From Kribbella pittospori (GTDB lineage: Bacteria; Actinomycetota; Actinomycetes; Propionibacteriales; Kribbellaceae): a DNA stretch of 64,000 nt. A program made the translations under genes and the position numbers. The DNA lies in contig NZ_SJKB01000002.1 of NCBI RefSeq assembly GCF_004331465.1, positions 186,001-250,000 of the forward strand. Direction: 5' to 3'. The notes below the pieces were generated by a model, which worked only from the letters and a program-made list of their open reading frames with translations, was not told the origin of the DNA and made no database searches. Shown piece after piece: positions 26,073 to 33,456 of the stretch. The first letter of the stretch is position 1, and each line of letters opens with the position of its first letter.

Positions 26073-27236
26073 TCATTCCACCGGGAGCCCGAGGCTCCGG
26101 GCGATCAGCATCCGCTGCACTTCCGACGTACCTTCGCCGATCTCGAGGATCTTCGCGTCCCGGTAGAACCGCGTCACCGGGTACTCCTCCATGAAGCCGT
26201 AGCCGCCGAACACCTGGGTGGCGATCCGGGTCGCGGTCACCGCGGACTCGGTCGCGTACAGCTTCGCCACCGACGCGGCCTGCTTGAAGTCCTGCACCGA
26301 CGCGCCGGCGTCCTTCAACGCGGCCGCGCGGTAGACGAGCAGCTCGGCGGCGTCCGCCATCACCTTGAGGTCCGCGATCTGGAACGCGACACCCTGCTTG
26401 CGCCCGATCGGCACCCCGAACGTCGTGCGCTCGCCGGCGTACTGGACCGACATCTCCAGGCAGGCCCGGATGCAGCCGAGCGCGACCGCGGCGATCGCCA
26501 CCCGCCCGTCGTCGAGCGTCGCGAGGAACTGCGCGAACCCCTTGCCGCGCTCGCCCAGCAGGTTCGCCTCGGGGACCCGGCAGCCACTGAGCGACAGCGG
26601 ATGCGTGTCCGAAGCGTGCCAACCCAGCTTGTCGTACGCCGCCTCGGCCGCGAAGCCCGGCGTACCACTCGGGACGATGATGGTGGAGATCTCGGGCTTG
26701 CCGTCCGCCTTCTCGCCGGTCCGCGCGGTCACGGTCACGCACGAGGTCATGGACGAGCCGGAGTTGGTGATGAACTGCTTCGAGCCGTCGATCACCCACT
26801 CGCCGTTCTCGAGCACCGCGCGGGTCCTGGTCGCGCCGGCGTCCGAGCCCGAGTCCGGCTCGGTCAGCCCGAACCCGGCCAGCTTCTGGCCCGCGACCAG
26901 GTCAGGCAGCCAGGTGGCCTTCTGCTCGTCGGTGCCGAAGGTGAGGATCGGGTTGATCCCGAGCCCGACCGCCGCCTCCAAGGTGATGCCCATCGACTGG
27001 TCGACGCGGGAGATCTCCTCGATCGCCACGCACAGACTGGTGAAGTCACCGGCCGAGCCGCCGTACTCCTCCGGGGCGGTCAGCCCGAACAGGCCGAGCC
27101 GGCCCATCTTCTGCACGACCTCCACCGGGAAGTAGTGCTTGCGGTCCCACTCGGCCGCGTGCGGGGCGATCTCCGCCTCGGCGAAGTCGCGCACGCTGCG
27201 GCGGAACTCGCGGTGCTCCTCGGACAGCTCGTACAT
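26073..27236 (-). CDS. Acyl-CoA dehydrogenase
   Basis: The 387-residue FAD enzyme oxidises an acyl-CoA to the 2-enoyl-CoA. It has the family core A-G-F-G-L-T-E-P-D-S-G-S-D-A (flavin/substrate loop) and the C-terminal F-G-G-Y-G..Y-P-V-T-R-F-Y-R-D. E-G-T-S-E-V-Q follows, with the catalytic Glu at about residue 368. Having Glu there differs from isovaleryl-CoA dehydrogenases, which have Ala at this position, so despite the liu-like context I call it generically. AGAGGAG precedes the ATG. The promoter region carries a palindromic MerR-type operator. Confidence 0.92.
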   Translation of the reverse strand: MYELSEEHREFRRSVRDFAEAEIAPHAAEWDRKHYFPVEVVQKMGRLGLFGLTAPEEYGGSAGDFTSLCVAIEEISRVDQSMGITLEAAVGLGINPILTFGTDEQKATWLPDLVAGQKLAGFGLTEPDSGSDAGATRTRAVLENGEWVIDGSKQFITNSGSSMTSCVTVTARTGEKADGKPEISTIIVPSGTPGFAAEAAYDKLGWHASDTHPLSLSGCRVPEANLLGERGKGFAQFLATLDDGRVAIAAVALGCIRACLEMSVQYAGERTTFGVPIGRKQGVAFQIADLKVMADAAELLVYRAAALKDAGASVQDFKQAASVAKLYATESAVTATRIATQVFGGYGFMEEYPVTRFYRDAKILEIGEGTSEVQRMLIARSLGLPVE

Positions 27237-27260
27237 GACGCACTCCTCTGTGCTTGACGC

Positions 27261-27274
27261 TTACGTAAACGTAA
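27261..27274. promoter_or_regulatory. MerR (LiuR-like) operator palindrome
   Basis: TTACGT-AA-ACGTAA is an inverted repeat with perfect 6-bp arms. It lies 25 bp upstream of the acyl-CoA dehydrogenase start and 31 bp upstream of the MerR start. A TTGACG hexamer (27254-27259) immediately precedes it for rightward transcription. The AT-rich, ACGT-centred pattern resembles operators described for LiuR in proteobacteria, as far as I recall. It is most likely the binding site of the adjacent MerR protein, serving both directions. Confidence 0.72.
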
Positions 27275-27304
27275 AGCACAGTGGGGTGCGTGCACAATAT
27301 CCGG

Positions 27305-27688
27305 GTGCCCGCTCAGACCTGGTCGATCGCCGAACTGGCGGCCGAGTACGACGTCACCCTGCGCACGATCCGGTTCTACGAGGACCGCGGCCTGCTCACG
27401 CCCGAGCGCCGCGGCACCGTCCGCGTGTACCACTCCCGCGACAAGGTCCGCCTCGGCCTGATCCTGCGCGGCAAACGCCTCGGCTTCTCCCTCGACGAGA
27501 TCGCCACCATCGTCGACATGTACGACGCCGAGCCGGGCGAGGAGGGCCAACTCGTCTACCTCCTCGACCAGATCACCCACCGCCGCGCCGACCTCGAACA
27601 ACGCCGCCGCGACATCGACGAAACCCTCCAGGAACTGGACGAGGTCGAGGCCCGCTGCCAGACCGACCTCAAATCACTCCGTGGCTAG
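27305..27688 (+). CDS. MerR family regulator, LiuR/GnyR-like
   Basis: From GTG 27305 (M-P-A-Q-T-W-S-I-A-E-L) the protein has 127 residues. It has the MerR winged helix with T-L-R-T-I-R-F-Y-E-D-R-G-L-L-T-P-E-R-R-G, then D-K-V-R-L-G-L-I-L-R-G-K-R-L-G-F-S-L and a long coiled-coil dimerisation helix. This sequence style is that of LiuR/GnyR, repressors of branched-chain amino acid and acyclic terpene catabolism. It lacks the C-terminal metal cysteines of CueR/ZntR types, so an acyl-CoA-type signal is more likely. It is divergent from the acyl-CoA dehydrogenase/carboxyltransferase operon. GTG codons at 27281 and 27290 are alternative starts. Confidence 0.87.
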   Translation: MPAQTWSIAELAAEYDVTLRTIRFYEDRGLLTPERRGTVRVYHSRDKVRLGLILRGKRLGFSLDEIATIVDMYDAEPGEEGQLVYLLDQITHRRADLEQRRRDIDETLQELDEVEARCQTDLKSLRG

Positions 27689-27746
27689 CGCCGCTGCGCA
27701 CGCTCGAGGGAGGCGACCTCGGCCGTCAGGCATCGTGGCCTCCGAA

Positions 27747-27977
27747 CTACGTGATCTTGCGCCGCCCGTACCTGAAGTAGGCAAGCGGTGCGATGCCGAT
27801 CGAGTTGACCAGCGTGATGACGAGCGCCCAGCGCACCTTGGAGCCGTTGACCTCCCCAGCAGGCCGACGCGCGAGATCAACCAGCGCGGCGATCTTCAAC
27901 ACCGCCTCGACAACCACACCAACGACGACAAGCCGCCGCTGCGCTGTGCTCAGGTCCTCCCACCTCGTCCTACCCAC
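27747..27977 (-). CDS. Small membrane protein, PLDc_N/DUF5652-like
   Basis: The 76-residue protein has two hydrophobic helices: R-R-L-V-V-V-G-V-V-V-E-A-V-L-K-I-A-A-L-V and W-A-L-V-I-T-L-V-N-S-I-G-I-A-P-L-A-Y-F, ending R-Y-G-R-R-K. This resembles the short PLDc_N-like two-helix proteins common in actinobacteria. The GTG start at 27977 follows a GGAGG. An ATG at 28043 would add 22 residues, mostly charged. The open frame runs further upstream only as antisense of the next gene. Function unknown. Confidence 0.68.
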   Translation of the reverse strand: MGRTRWEDLSTAQRRLVVVGVVVEAVLKIAALVDLARRPAGEVNGSKVRWALVITLVNSIGIAPLAYFRYGRRKIT

Positions 27978-28088
27978 GCCTCCACGATGCTCCCTGTCCA
28001 CCACCCACGCAAGCAGCTCTGGCTTGGTGTCGATTCGCCGCATCCGCGTTCGTGTAGAGGGTGAAAGGACCGACACGAGGAGGTCGTC

Positions 28089-28679
28089 ATGGGTGAGATC
28101 ACGGTGGTGTGCAACGTCAGCCTGGATGGTGTGATGCAGGCGCCGGGCCGGCCGGACGAGGACCCGCGCGACGGATTCCGGCACGGCGGCTGGGCGACGC
28201 CGTACAGCCAGGACGCGATGGGCCGCGTGCTCGGGCGGGGCCGCCGGTTCGGCGGGATGCTGCTCGGGCGCCGCACGTACGACGACTTCGCCGGCTTCTG
28301 GCCGAACCAGCCGGACAACCCGTACACCGAGGCCCTCAACAACCAGCAGAAGTACGTCGTCTCGTCGACCCTGACGAACCCCGCCTGGTCCAACTCCCAC
28401 GTCATCACCGTCGACGACATCCCGAAACTGAAGACCGAGCACGACCTGATCGTCCTGGGCAGCGGCCACCTGATCCGCTCCATCCCCGACCTGATCGACC
28501 GCTACATCCTCCTCATCCACCCACTGACCCTCGGCTCAGGTCAGCAACTGTTCGGCGACCTCCACCAGCCGCTCACCCTGGAAGACTCCGAAACCACCAC
28601 CACCGGAGTAGTCATCAACACCTACAGCCCTGGCGGCGTGAGCCAGCACCTGGACTTCGTCGTACCGGCGCAGGGCTAG
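28089..28679 (+). CDS. Dihydrofolate reductase family (RibD C-terminal-like) protein
   Basis: The 196-residue protein has the DHFR/RibD-C fold. It opens with I-T-V-V-C-N-V-S-L-D-G-V-M-Q-A-P-G, then M-L-L-G-R-R-T-Y-D-D-F-A-G-F-W-P, and closes with H-P-L-T-L-G-S-G-Q-Q-L-F. These are the typical marks of the stand-alone reductase family, thought to use NADPH. AGGAGG lies 6 bases before the ATG. The last 144 bp overlap the convergent chelatase gene on the opposite strand. It is not a true folA; substrate unknown. Confidence 0.88.
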   Translation: MGEITVVCNVSLDGVMQAPGRPDEDPRDGFRHGGWATPYSQDAMGRVLGRGRRFGGMLLGRRTYDDFAGFWPNQPDNPYTEALNNQQKYVVSSTLTNPAWSNSHVITVDDIPKLKTEHDLIVLGSGHLIRSIPDLIDRYILLIHPLTLGSGQQLFGDLHQPLTLEDSETTTTGVVINTYSPGGVSQHLDFVVPAQG

Positions 28680-29309
28680 TGCGGCGAGGCGGGGGTCTGC
28701 GCCTAGGGGCGGGCTGATGGGGTGGCCGGGGGCGCGGCGGTGGAGGAGGGTTTCGAAGAAGCCGGGGGCCAGGAGGTACGTCGCTACGGCTGTGCGGGCT
28801 GGGGTTTGGGAGAGGACTGTGGTGAGGGGGTTGGTGGTGCCGGAGATGTAGGCGACGTCTACTGGGCGGTCGATGCGAGTGGATAGGAACTCGGCTGTGG
28901 TTGAGCAGTCTTGGAGGGCTCGGGGGTCGGAGGAGCCGGCTGCAGCGAGGACTACGTGGTCGACTTGAGACAGGTCGCCTAGGCGGTCGGCGAGGATGTC
29001 GGCCAGGACCGGATCGGGGCCGAGGGCGGCGGCCGCGTGGACCCGGCCGGGGTAGCGGTCCACCTCGGCCGCCACGTCGACGTACACGTGATAGCCGGAG
29101 CTGAGCAGCAGCGGCACCACGACCGCCTGATTGCTGTCGGCAACAACCCGCCGCACCAACGACGGCAGCGCCGGTACGTCGACATCCACGAAACCCAGCG
29201 ATACCGGTACGCCGGGACGCTGCCGCGCCATCATCCGGACCAACTCGTGAACGACCTGGATACCGCGCGGATCGGCAGTCCCGTGCGCGACCGCGACCAG
29301 GTCGATCAC
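28536..29309 (-). CDS. Sirohydrochlorin chelatase (CbiX/SirB type)
   Basis: The 257-residue protein begins I-D-L-V-A-V-A-H-G-T-A-D-P-R, the opening of CbiX/SirB chelatases, whose N-terminal His helps insert Fe2+ or Co2+ into sirohydrochlorin. A second His lies in S-S-G-Y-H-V-Y-V-D. It is last in the nitrate/nitrite operon, so ferrochelation to siroheme for NirB is its likely job. GTG 29309 overlaps the hemD stop. The normal ending L-A-A-L-A-L-R-R-Y-D-E is followed by about 40 extra residues that exist only because the frame runs on antisense through the DHFR-family gene, so the tail may be of recent origin. Confidence 0.85.
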   Translation of the reverse strand: MIDLVAVAHGTADPRGIQVVHELVRMMARQRPGVPVSLGFVDVDVPALPSLVRRVVADSNQAVVVPLLLSSGYHVYVDVAAEVDRYPGRVHAAAALGPDPVLADILADRLGDLSQVDHVVLAAAGSSDPRALQDCSTTAEFLSTRIDRPVDVAYISGTTNPLTTVLSQTPARTAVATYLLAPGFFETLLHRRAPGHPISPPLGADPRLAALALRRYDEVQVLAHAARAVGVDDYSGGGGFGVFQGERLVEVAEQLLT

Positions 29310-30436
29310 GAAGGGACCCCGGCCGCCTCGACCGCCAGCCGGTACCCGCGCCGGACCACCGTCCGCACCAGTTCCGGTTTCCCGATCGCCGTCCGGAGTC
29401 TGTTCACCGTGACCTCCACCGCATGCACGTCCTCAGCACCAGGGAGCACCGCGAGCAACGCCGGCCGCGACACCACATCACCTCCGGCCGCCACCAAAGC
29501 GGCCAACACAGCACGCGGACCGGGACCGAGCGGCAGTACGACGCCGTCCAGCACCGCGGCCCCGCCACGGATCACCAACTGCCCGTGCTCGGTCTCGATC
29601 GACCGCGCATTGTCGTCGGTGAGCCGATCCGTCACGATCCGGATCAACGCACCCAGCCGGAAGCGGTCCGGCACCAACGGCTCCAGACCCAGATTCACGA
29701 ACGGCCCCGCGGTTACCGGACCCACACAGGCGTTCAGCACCCGGCCGGACTTCAGCGCCGCGATCAGAGCGTCGTACTGTCCGGTGAGAGCCGCCGAATC
29801 GAGCATGGCCTGCGCACCGGGCGCGGACGTGTGGACCACCGCGTCCACCGCACCCGTGCCGATCTGACCGATCATCCGCTCCACCAGAACGGGATCGGGC
29901 GCCGGACCCCAGCGATACACCTCCAGCCCACGCACCGATGCTCCAGCCGTGCGCAGCGAGTCCTGCAGCGCCGGATCAGACAACCCATGCAGCTGTACGA
30001 CGATCTTCCGGCCGCTGACACCCTGGTCGCGCAGCCAGTCCACCACTTCGGCCGTCGTCTCGGACCGCGCGGACCAGTGCTCGACCAGTCCGGCGGCCCG
30101 GATCGCGCCACGCGCTTTCGGCCCACGCGCCAGGATCCGTGATTGCTCGAGCGTCCCGAGCAGGTCCGCGGCCAGACCGGCGCTGTCCGCGGCCTCGATC
30201 CAGCCGCGGAACCCGACCGCAGTGGTGACGACAACGTCGTCCGGCGGGTTCGCGATCACCCGCCGGGTCGCCTCGAGCAGCGCGTGGTCGTCGGCGACCG
30301 GCACGATCTGCAGCGTCGGCGCGTGCAGGATCTTCGCGCCGCGCCGCTCGAACGCCGCGATCAGGTCCTCCGCGCGCCGGTGCGCGGTGACCGCGATCGT
30401 GCAGCCGCTCAGCGGCCCTGGCCTAGCCGTGCTCAC
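29306..30436 (-). CDS. hemD: Uroporphyrinogen-III synthase fused to a C-terminal winged helix
   Basis: From GTG 30436 the protein has 376 residues. Residues about 1-270 form the two-lobed HemD fold (L-S-G-C-T-I-A-V-T-A-H-R-R start, V-V-T-T-A-V-G-F-R-G-W, V-V-H-T-S-A-P-G-A). It closes hydroxymethylbilane to uroporphyrinogen III, the precursor of siroheme. Residues about 285-370 are an OmpR-type winged helix with V-S-R-P-A-L-L-A-V-L-P and V-R-T-V-V-R-R-G-Y-R-L. This HemD-HTH architecture is known in actinobacteria beside nir genes. It overlaps nirD by 14 bp. Whether the HTH binds DNA is not shown by the sequence. Confidence 0.88.
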   Translation of the reverse strand: MSTARPGPLSGCTIAVTAHRRAEDLIAAFERRGAKILHAPTLQIVPVADDHALLEATRRVIANPPDDVVVTTAVGFRGWIEAADSAGLAADLLGTLEQSRILARGPKARGAIRAAGLVEHWSARSETTAEVVDWLRDQGVSGRKIVVQLHGLSDPALQDSLRTAGASVRGLEVYRWGPAPDPVLVERMIGQIGTGAVDAVVHTSAPGAQAMLDSAALTGQYDALIAALKSGRVLNACVGPVTAGPFVNLGLEPLVPDRFRLGALIRIVTDRLTDDNARSIETEHGQLVIRGGAAVLDGVVLPLGPGPRAVLAALVAAGGDVVSRPALLAVLPGAEDVHAVEVTVNRLRTAIGKPELVRTVVRRGYRLAVEAAGVPS

Positions 30437-30797
30437 TGGTCTCAAGGCCTTCCCCGCCCCACCACCCCGGTCGCTTCACCATCACCCGTCCGTCGACGAT
30501 CTCGACCTCGTACACGGGCAGCGACACCGACGGATCGTCCAGGCACTCGCCGGTGCGCAGGTCGAAGACCTGCTTGAACATCGGCGACGCCACCGTCGGC
30601 ACCTCGCCTCTGCTCCCCACGATGCCACGCGACATCACATTCGCCCCACTGAACGGATCCTGGTTGCCCAGAGCAAACACCTCGCCGGCGTGGGTCCGGA
30701 AGATCGCGAGCTGCAGCTCACCGGCCAACGCGGCGACCCCACGCTCGGGCAGCAGCACGTCGTACTCACACACCACAAAGGCGGTCACGACGCTCAT
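30423..30797 (-). CDS. nirD: Nitrite reductase (NADH) small subunit
   Basis: The 124-residue protein has the NirD Rieske-like fold: L-A-I-F-R-T-H-A-G-E-V-F-A-L-G-N-Q-D-P-F, then S-P-M-F-K-Q-V-F-D-L-R-T-G-E-C. It lacks the Cys/His cluster ligands of true Rieske proteins, as assimilatory NirD does, so it is structural rather than electron-carrying. It partners NirB in reducing nitrite to ammonium. It is separated from nirB by a 76-bp structured spacer and is followed directly by hemD. Confidence 0.92.
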   Translation of the reverse strand: MSVVTAFVVCEYDVLLPERGVAALAGELQLAIFRTHAGEVFALGNQDPFSGANVMSRGIVGSRGEVPTVASPMFKQVFDLRTGECLDDPSVSLPVYEVEIVDGRVMVKRPGWWGGEGLETSEHG

Positions 30798-30872
30798 CCA
30801 CGTCCTCGCTTCGCTCCGGGCGCGGATGAGGCACGAAGAGCACTGTGCTCGATTGTGAACTCGCTTCGCTCC
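30793..30872 (-). promoter_or_regulatory. Structured nirB-nirD spacer with duplicated GGAGCGAAGCGAG
   Basis: The gap between nirB stop and nirD start carries two copies of GGAGCGAAGCGAG on the minus strand (forward coordinates 30860-30872 and 30805-30817). A 13-bp palindrome GAGCACTGTGCTC (30838-30850) sits between them. A 7-bp inverted repeat CTCATCC/GGATGAG (30793-30799 and 30824-30830) includes the nirD start codon. Folding of the message here could tune nirD translation or mRNA stability. The role is inferred from shape only. Confidence 0.45.
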
Positions 30873-30873
30873 T

Positions 30874-33456
30874 TCACGGGCGTACCTCCAATCGGGGGCC
30901 GGCGAGCAGCACCGGCTCCAGCTGTCCGCGTTCGGCCTGGGTGGCGGGCCGCGGCTGGTTGCGCTCGACCACGTACCGCAGGTCGGCGTCCGGCTGGTCC
31001 GGCGCGTTCACGAACGAGACGAACCGGGCCAGCTTGTCGGGGTCGTTGAGGGTGGCCCGCCACTCGTCGACATACGAGTCGACATGCGCGGCCATCGCGG
31101 CGTCCAGGTCGGCGGCGATGCCGAGGCTGTCGTTCAGTACGACGTCCCGGACGTGATCCAGACCGCCCTCGATGTCGTTGATCCACACCGCGGTCCGCTG
31201 CAGCCGGTCGCCGGTGCGGATGTAGTACATGAGGAACCGGTCGATCGCCTGGAACAGCTCCTCGTCGGTCAGGTCGGTCGCGAGCAGTTCGGCGTGCCGT
31301 GGCGTCATACCGCCGTTGCCACCGACGTACAGGTTCCAGCCCTTCTCGGTCGCGATCACGCCGACGTCCTTGCCGCGCGCCTCGGCACACTCCCGCGCGC
31401 ACCCGGACACCCCGAGCTTGAGCTTGTGCGGCGACCGCAGCCCGCGGTACCGCAGCTCCAGCGCGATCGCCATCCCGACGGAGTCCTGTACGCCGTACCT
31501 GCACCAGGTGGAGCCGACACACGACTTCACGGTGCGCAGCGCCTTGCCGTACGCGTGCCCGGACTCGAAGCCGGCGTCGACCAGCCGCTTCCAGATCGCG
31601 GGCAGTTGCTCGATCCGCGCGCCGAACAGGTCGACCCGCTGGCCGCCGGTGATCTTCGTGTAGAGGCCGAAGTCGCGGGCCACTTCGCCGATTGTGATCA
31701 GACCCTCGGGGGTGATCTCACCGCCCGGGATCCGTGGAACGACGGAGTACGTCCCGTCCTTCTGCAGGTTCGCCATCACGTGGTCGTTGGTGTCCTGCAG
31801 CGTCGCCCGCTCACCGTCGAGGACGTGACCGGCCGGGTCCAGGCTGGCCAGGATCGACGCGACCACCGGCTTGCAGATGTCGCAGCCGCGTCCGCTGCCA
31901 TGCCGCTCGACGATCTCGCTGAACGTCCGCAGCCCGGTCACCCGGACGACGTCGAACAGCTCGGCGCGGGACAACGCGAAGTGCTCGCACAGTGCCTTGC
32001 TGACCTCGACACCGGCCTTGGTGAGCTCGGAGTTCAGCAGGTTCTTCACGATCGGCAGGCAGGAGCCACAACTGGTCCCGGCCTTGGTCTTGCCGCACAC
32101 GGACTTGATGTCGGTGCAGCCGTCGTCACGGACCGAACACCGGATCGCGCCGGCCGAGACGTTGTTGCACGAGCACACCGGCGCGTCGTCCGGGAGCTCG
32201 AGCTTGACCGGCCCCGCTCCCTCGGGCAGCAGGAACGCCGCCGGGTCCGCCCCGAGCTCACGGCCGACCATCGGGCGGAGTCCGGAGTACGCCGAGGCGT
32301 CGCCGACCAGAATGCCGCCGAGCAACGTCCGGGCATCGTCGGACAGCACGAGCTTCTTGTAGACGCCGGCGACCGGGTCGGCGTACACGATGTCCAGTGC
32401 GCCCTGGGTCGCGCCGAACGCGTCGCCGAAGCTGGCAACGTCGACACCGAGCAGCTTCAGCTTGGTCGAGGTGTCCGCACCCGGGAACGTCGCCGCACCG
32501 CCGAGCAGCCGGTCGGCGACGATCTCGGCCATCGTGTAGCCGGGGGCAACCAATCCCCAGACCCGGCCCTCGATGCAGGCGACCTCGCCGATCGCCCAGA
32601 CGCCCGGCACGGACGTACGGCAGCCCTCGTCCACCACGACGCCACCGCGTTCGCCGATCTCCAGACCGGCCGCCCGGCCGAGCTCGTCCCGCGGCCGTAC
32701 GCCGGTCGCGAACACGACCACGTCCGCGGGCAGATCAGGGCCGTCGGCAACGGCCATCGCGTGGGCCGCACCTTGGGACGTCAGCTTCACCCGGTTGCAC
32801 TGCGTCGACACCAGCACCTCGACGTCCAGTCCTTCGATCAGCCGGGCGAGAGCAGCGCCACCGCCCTCGTCGACCTGCAGGGGCATCAGCCGCGGCGCGA
32901 ACTCGACCACCTTCGTCGCAGCTCCCAACGCCCGCAGCGCGCCGGCCGCCTCCAGCCCCAGCAGGCCACCGCCGACGACCACACCACTGACCTGCCGGCC
33001 CTCGGACTTCAGCCGCTCCACGTAGACCCGGAGCGCGGCGACGTCGTCGATGGTCCGATAGACGAAGCAGCCCTGCGCGTCGTTGTTCTTCACGGGTGGG
33101 ACGAACGCCGACGAGCCGGTCGCCAGCACGAGCTCGTCGTACCCGATCTGCTCGCCGCGCGCGGTCGTGACGGTCTTGCCGGTGGAATCGAGCGACGTGA
33201 CCTGCACACCCTTCCGCAGCGTCACCGCTGGGTCGTCCCAGAGCTCGGGCTCGCCGAGCGAGAGGTCGTGCGGGTCGCGGCCGGAGAAGTAGCTGGTCAG
33301 CGCGACCCGGTCGTACGGCAGCCGTGGTTCCTCGGCCAGCACAGTGATCCGCCACTGGATCTCGGTGTCGCGGGATCGCAGTGCCTCTACCAGCCGGTGC
33401 GCGACCATGCCACCGCCCACCACAACCACGTGCCGGGCCTTCTTCAGCTCTGTCAT
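30874..33456 (-). CDS. nirB: Nitrite reductase (NADH) large subunit from internal start
   Basis: NirB reduces nitrite to ammonium with NADH, using FAD, [2Fe-2S], [4Fe-4S] and siroheme. From ATG 33456 it is 860 residues, the usual NirB length. AGGAGG lies 6 bases upstream. Domain order: FAD/NAD domains (V-V-V-V-G-G-G-M-V-A-H start), BFD-like cysteines (C-S-C-N-N and C-G-S-C), and a second small C-D-I-C site. The siroheme/[4Fe-4S] half follows, with C-V-G-S-T-W-C and C-A-R-E-C. All cluster cysteines look intact. The same frame continues upstream, so a longer fused form is also possible. Confidence 0.85.
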   Translation of the reverse strand: MTELKKARHVVVVGGGMVAHRLVEALRSRDTEIQWRITVLAEEPRLPYDRVALTSYFSGRDPHDLSLGEPELWDDPAVTLRKGVQVTSLDSTGKTVTTARGEQIGYDELVLATGSSAFVPPVKNNDAQGCFVYRTIDDVAALRVYVERLKSEGRQVSGVVVGGGLLGLEAAGALRALGAATKVVEFAPRLMPLQVDEGGGAALARLIEGLDVEVLVSTQCNRVKLTSQGAAHAMAVADGPDLPADVVVFATGVRPRDELGRAAGLEIGERGGVVVDEGCRTSVPGVWAIGEVACIEGRVWGLVAPGYTMAEIVADRLLGGAATFPGADTSTKLKLLGVDVASFGDAFGATQGALDIVYADPVAGVYKKLVLSDDARTLLGGILVGDASAYSGLRPMVGRELGADPAAFLLPEGAGPVKLELPDDAPVCSCNNVSAGAIRCSVRDDGCTDIKSVCGKTKAGTSCGSCLPIVKNLLNSELTKAGVEVSKALCEHFALSRAELFDVVRVTGLRTFSEIVERHGSGRGCDICKPVVASILASLDPAGHVLDGERATLQDTNDHVMANLQKDGTYSVVPRIPGGEITPEGLITIGEVARDFGLYTKITGGQRVDLFGARIEQLPAIWKRLVDAGFESGHAYGKALRTVKSCVGSTWCRYGVQDSVGMAIALELRYRGLRSPHKLKLGVSGCARECAEARGKDVGVIATEKGWNLYVGGNGGMTPRHAELLATDLTDEELFQAIDRFLMYYIRTGDRLQRTAVWINDIEGGLDHVRDVVLNDSLGIAADLDAAMAAHVDSYVDEWRATLNDPDKLARFVSFVNAPDQPDADLRYVVERNQPRPATQAERGQLEPVLLAGPRLEVRP

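Noticed and set aside
26073-27236. Naming the dehydrogenase isovaleryl-CoA dehydrogenase from its liu-like setting
   Set aside because: The residue before G-T-S-E-V is Glu (E368), as in general acyl-CoA dehydrogenases, not the Ala of isovaleryl-CoA dehydrogenases.
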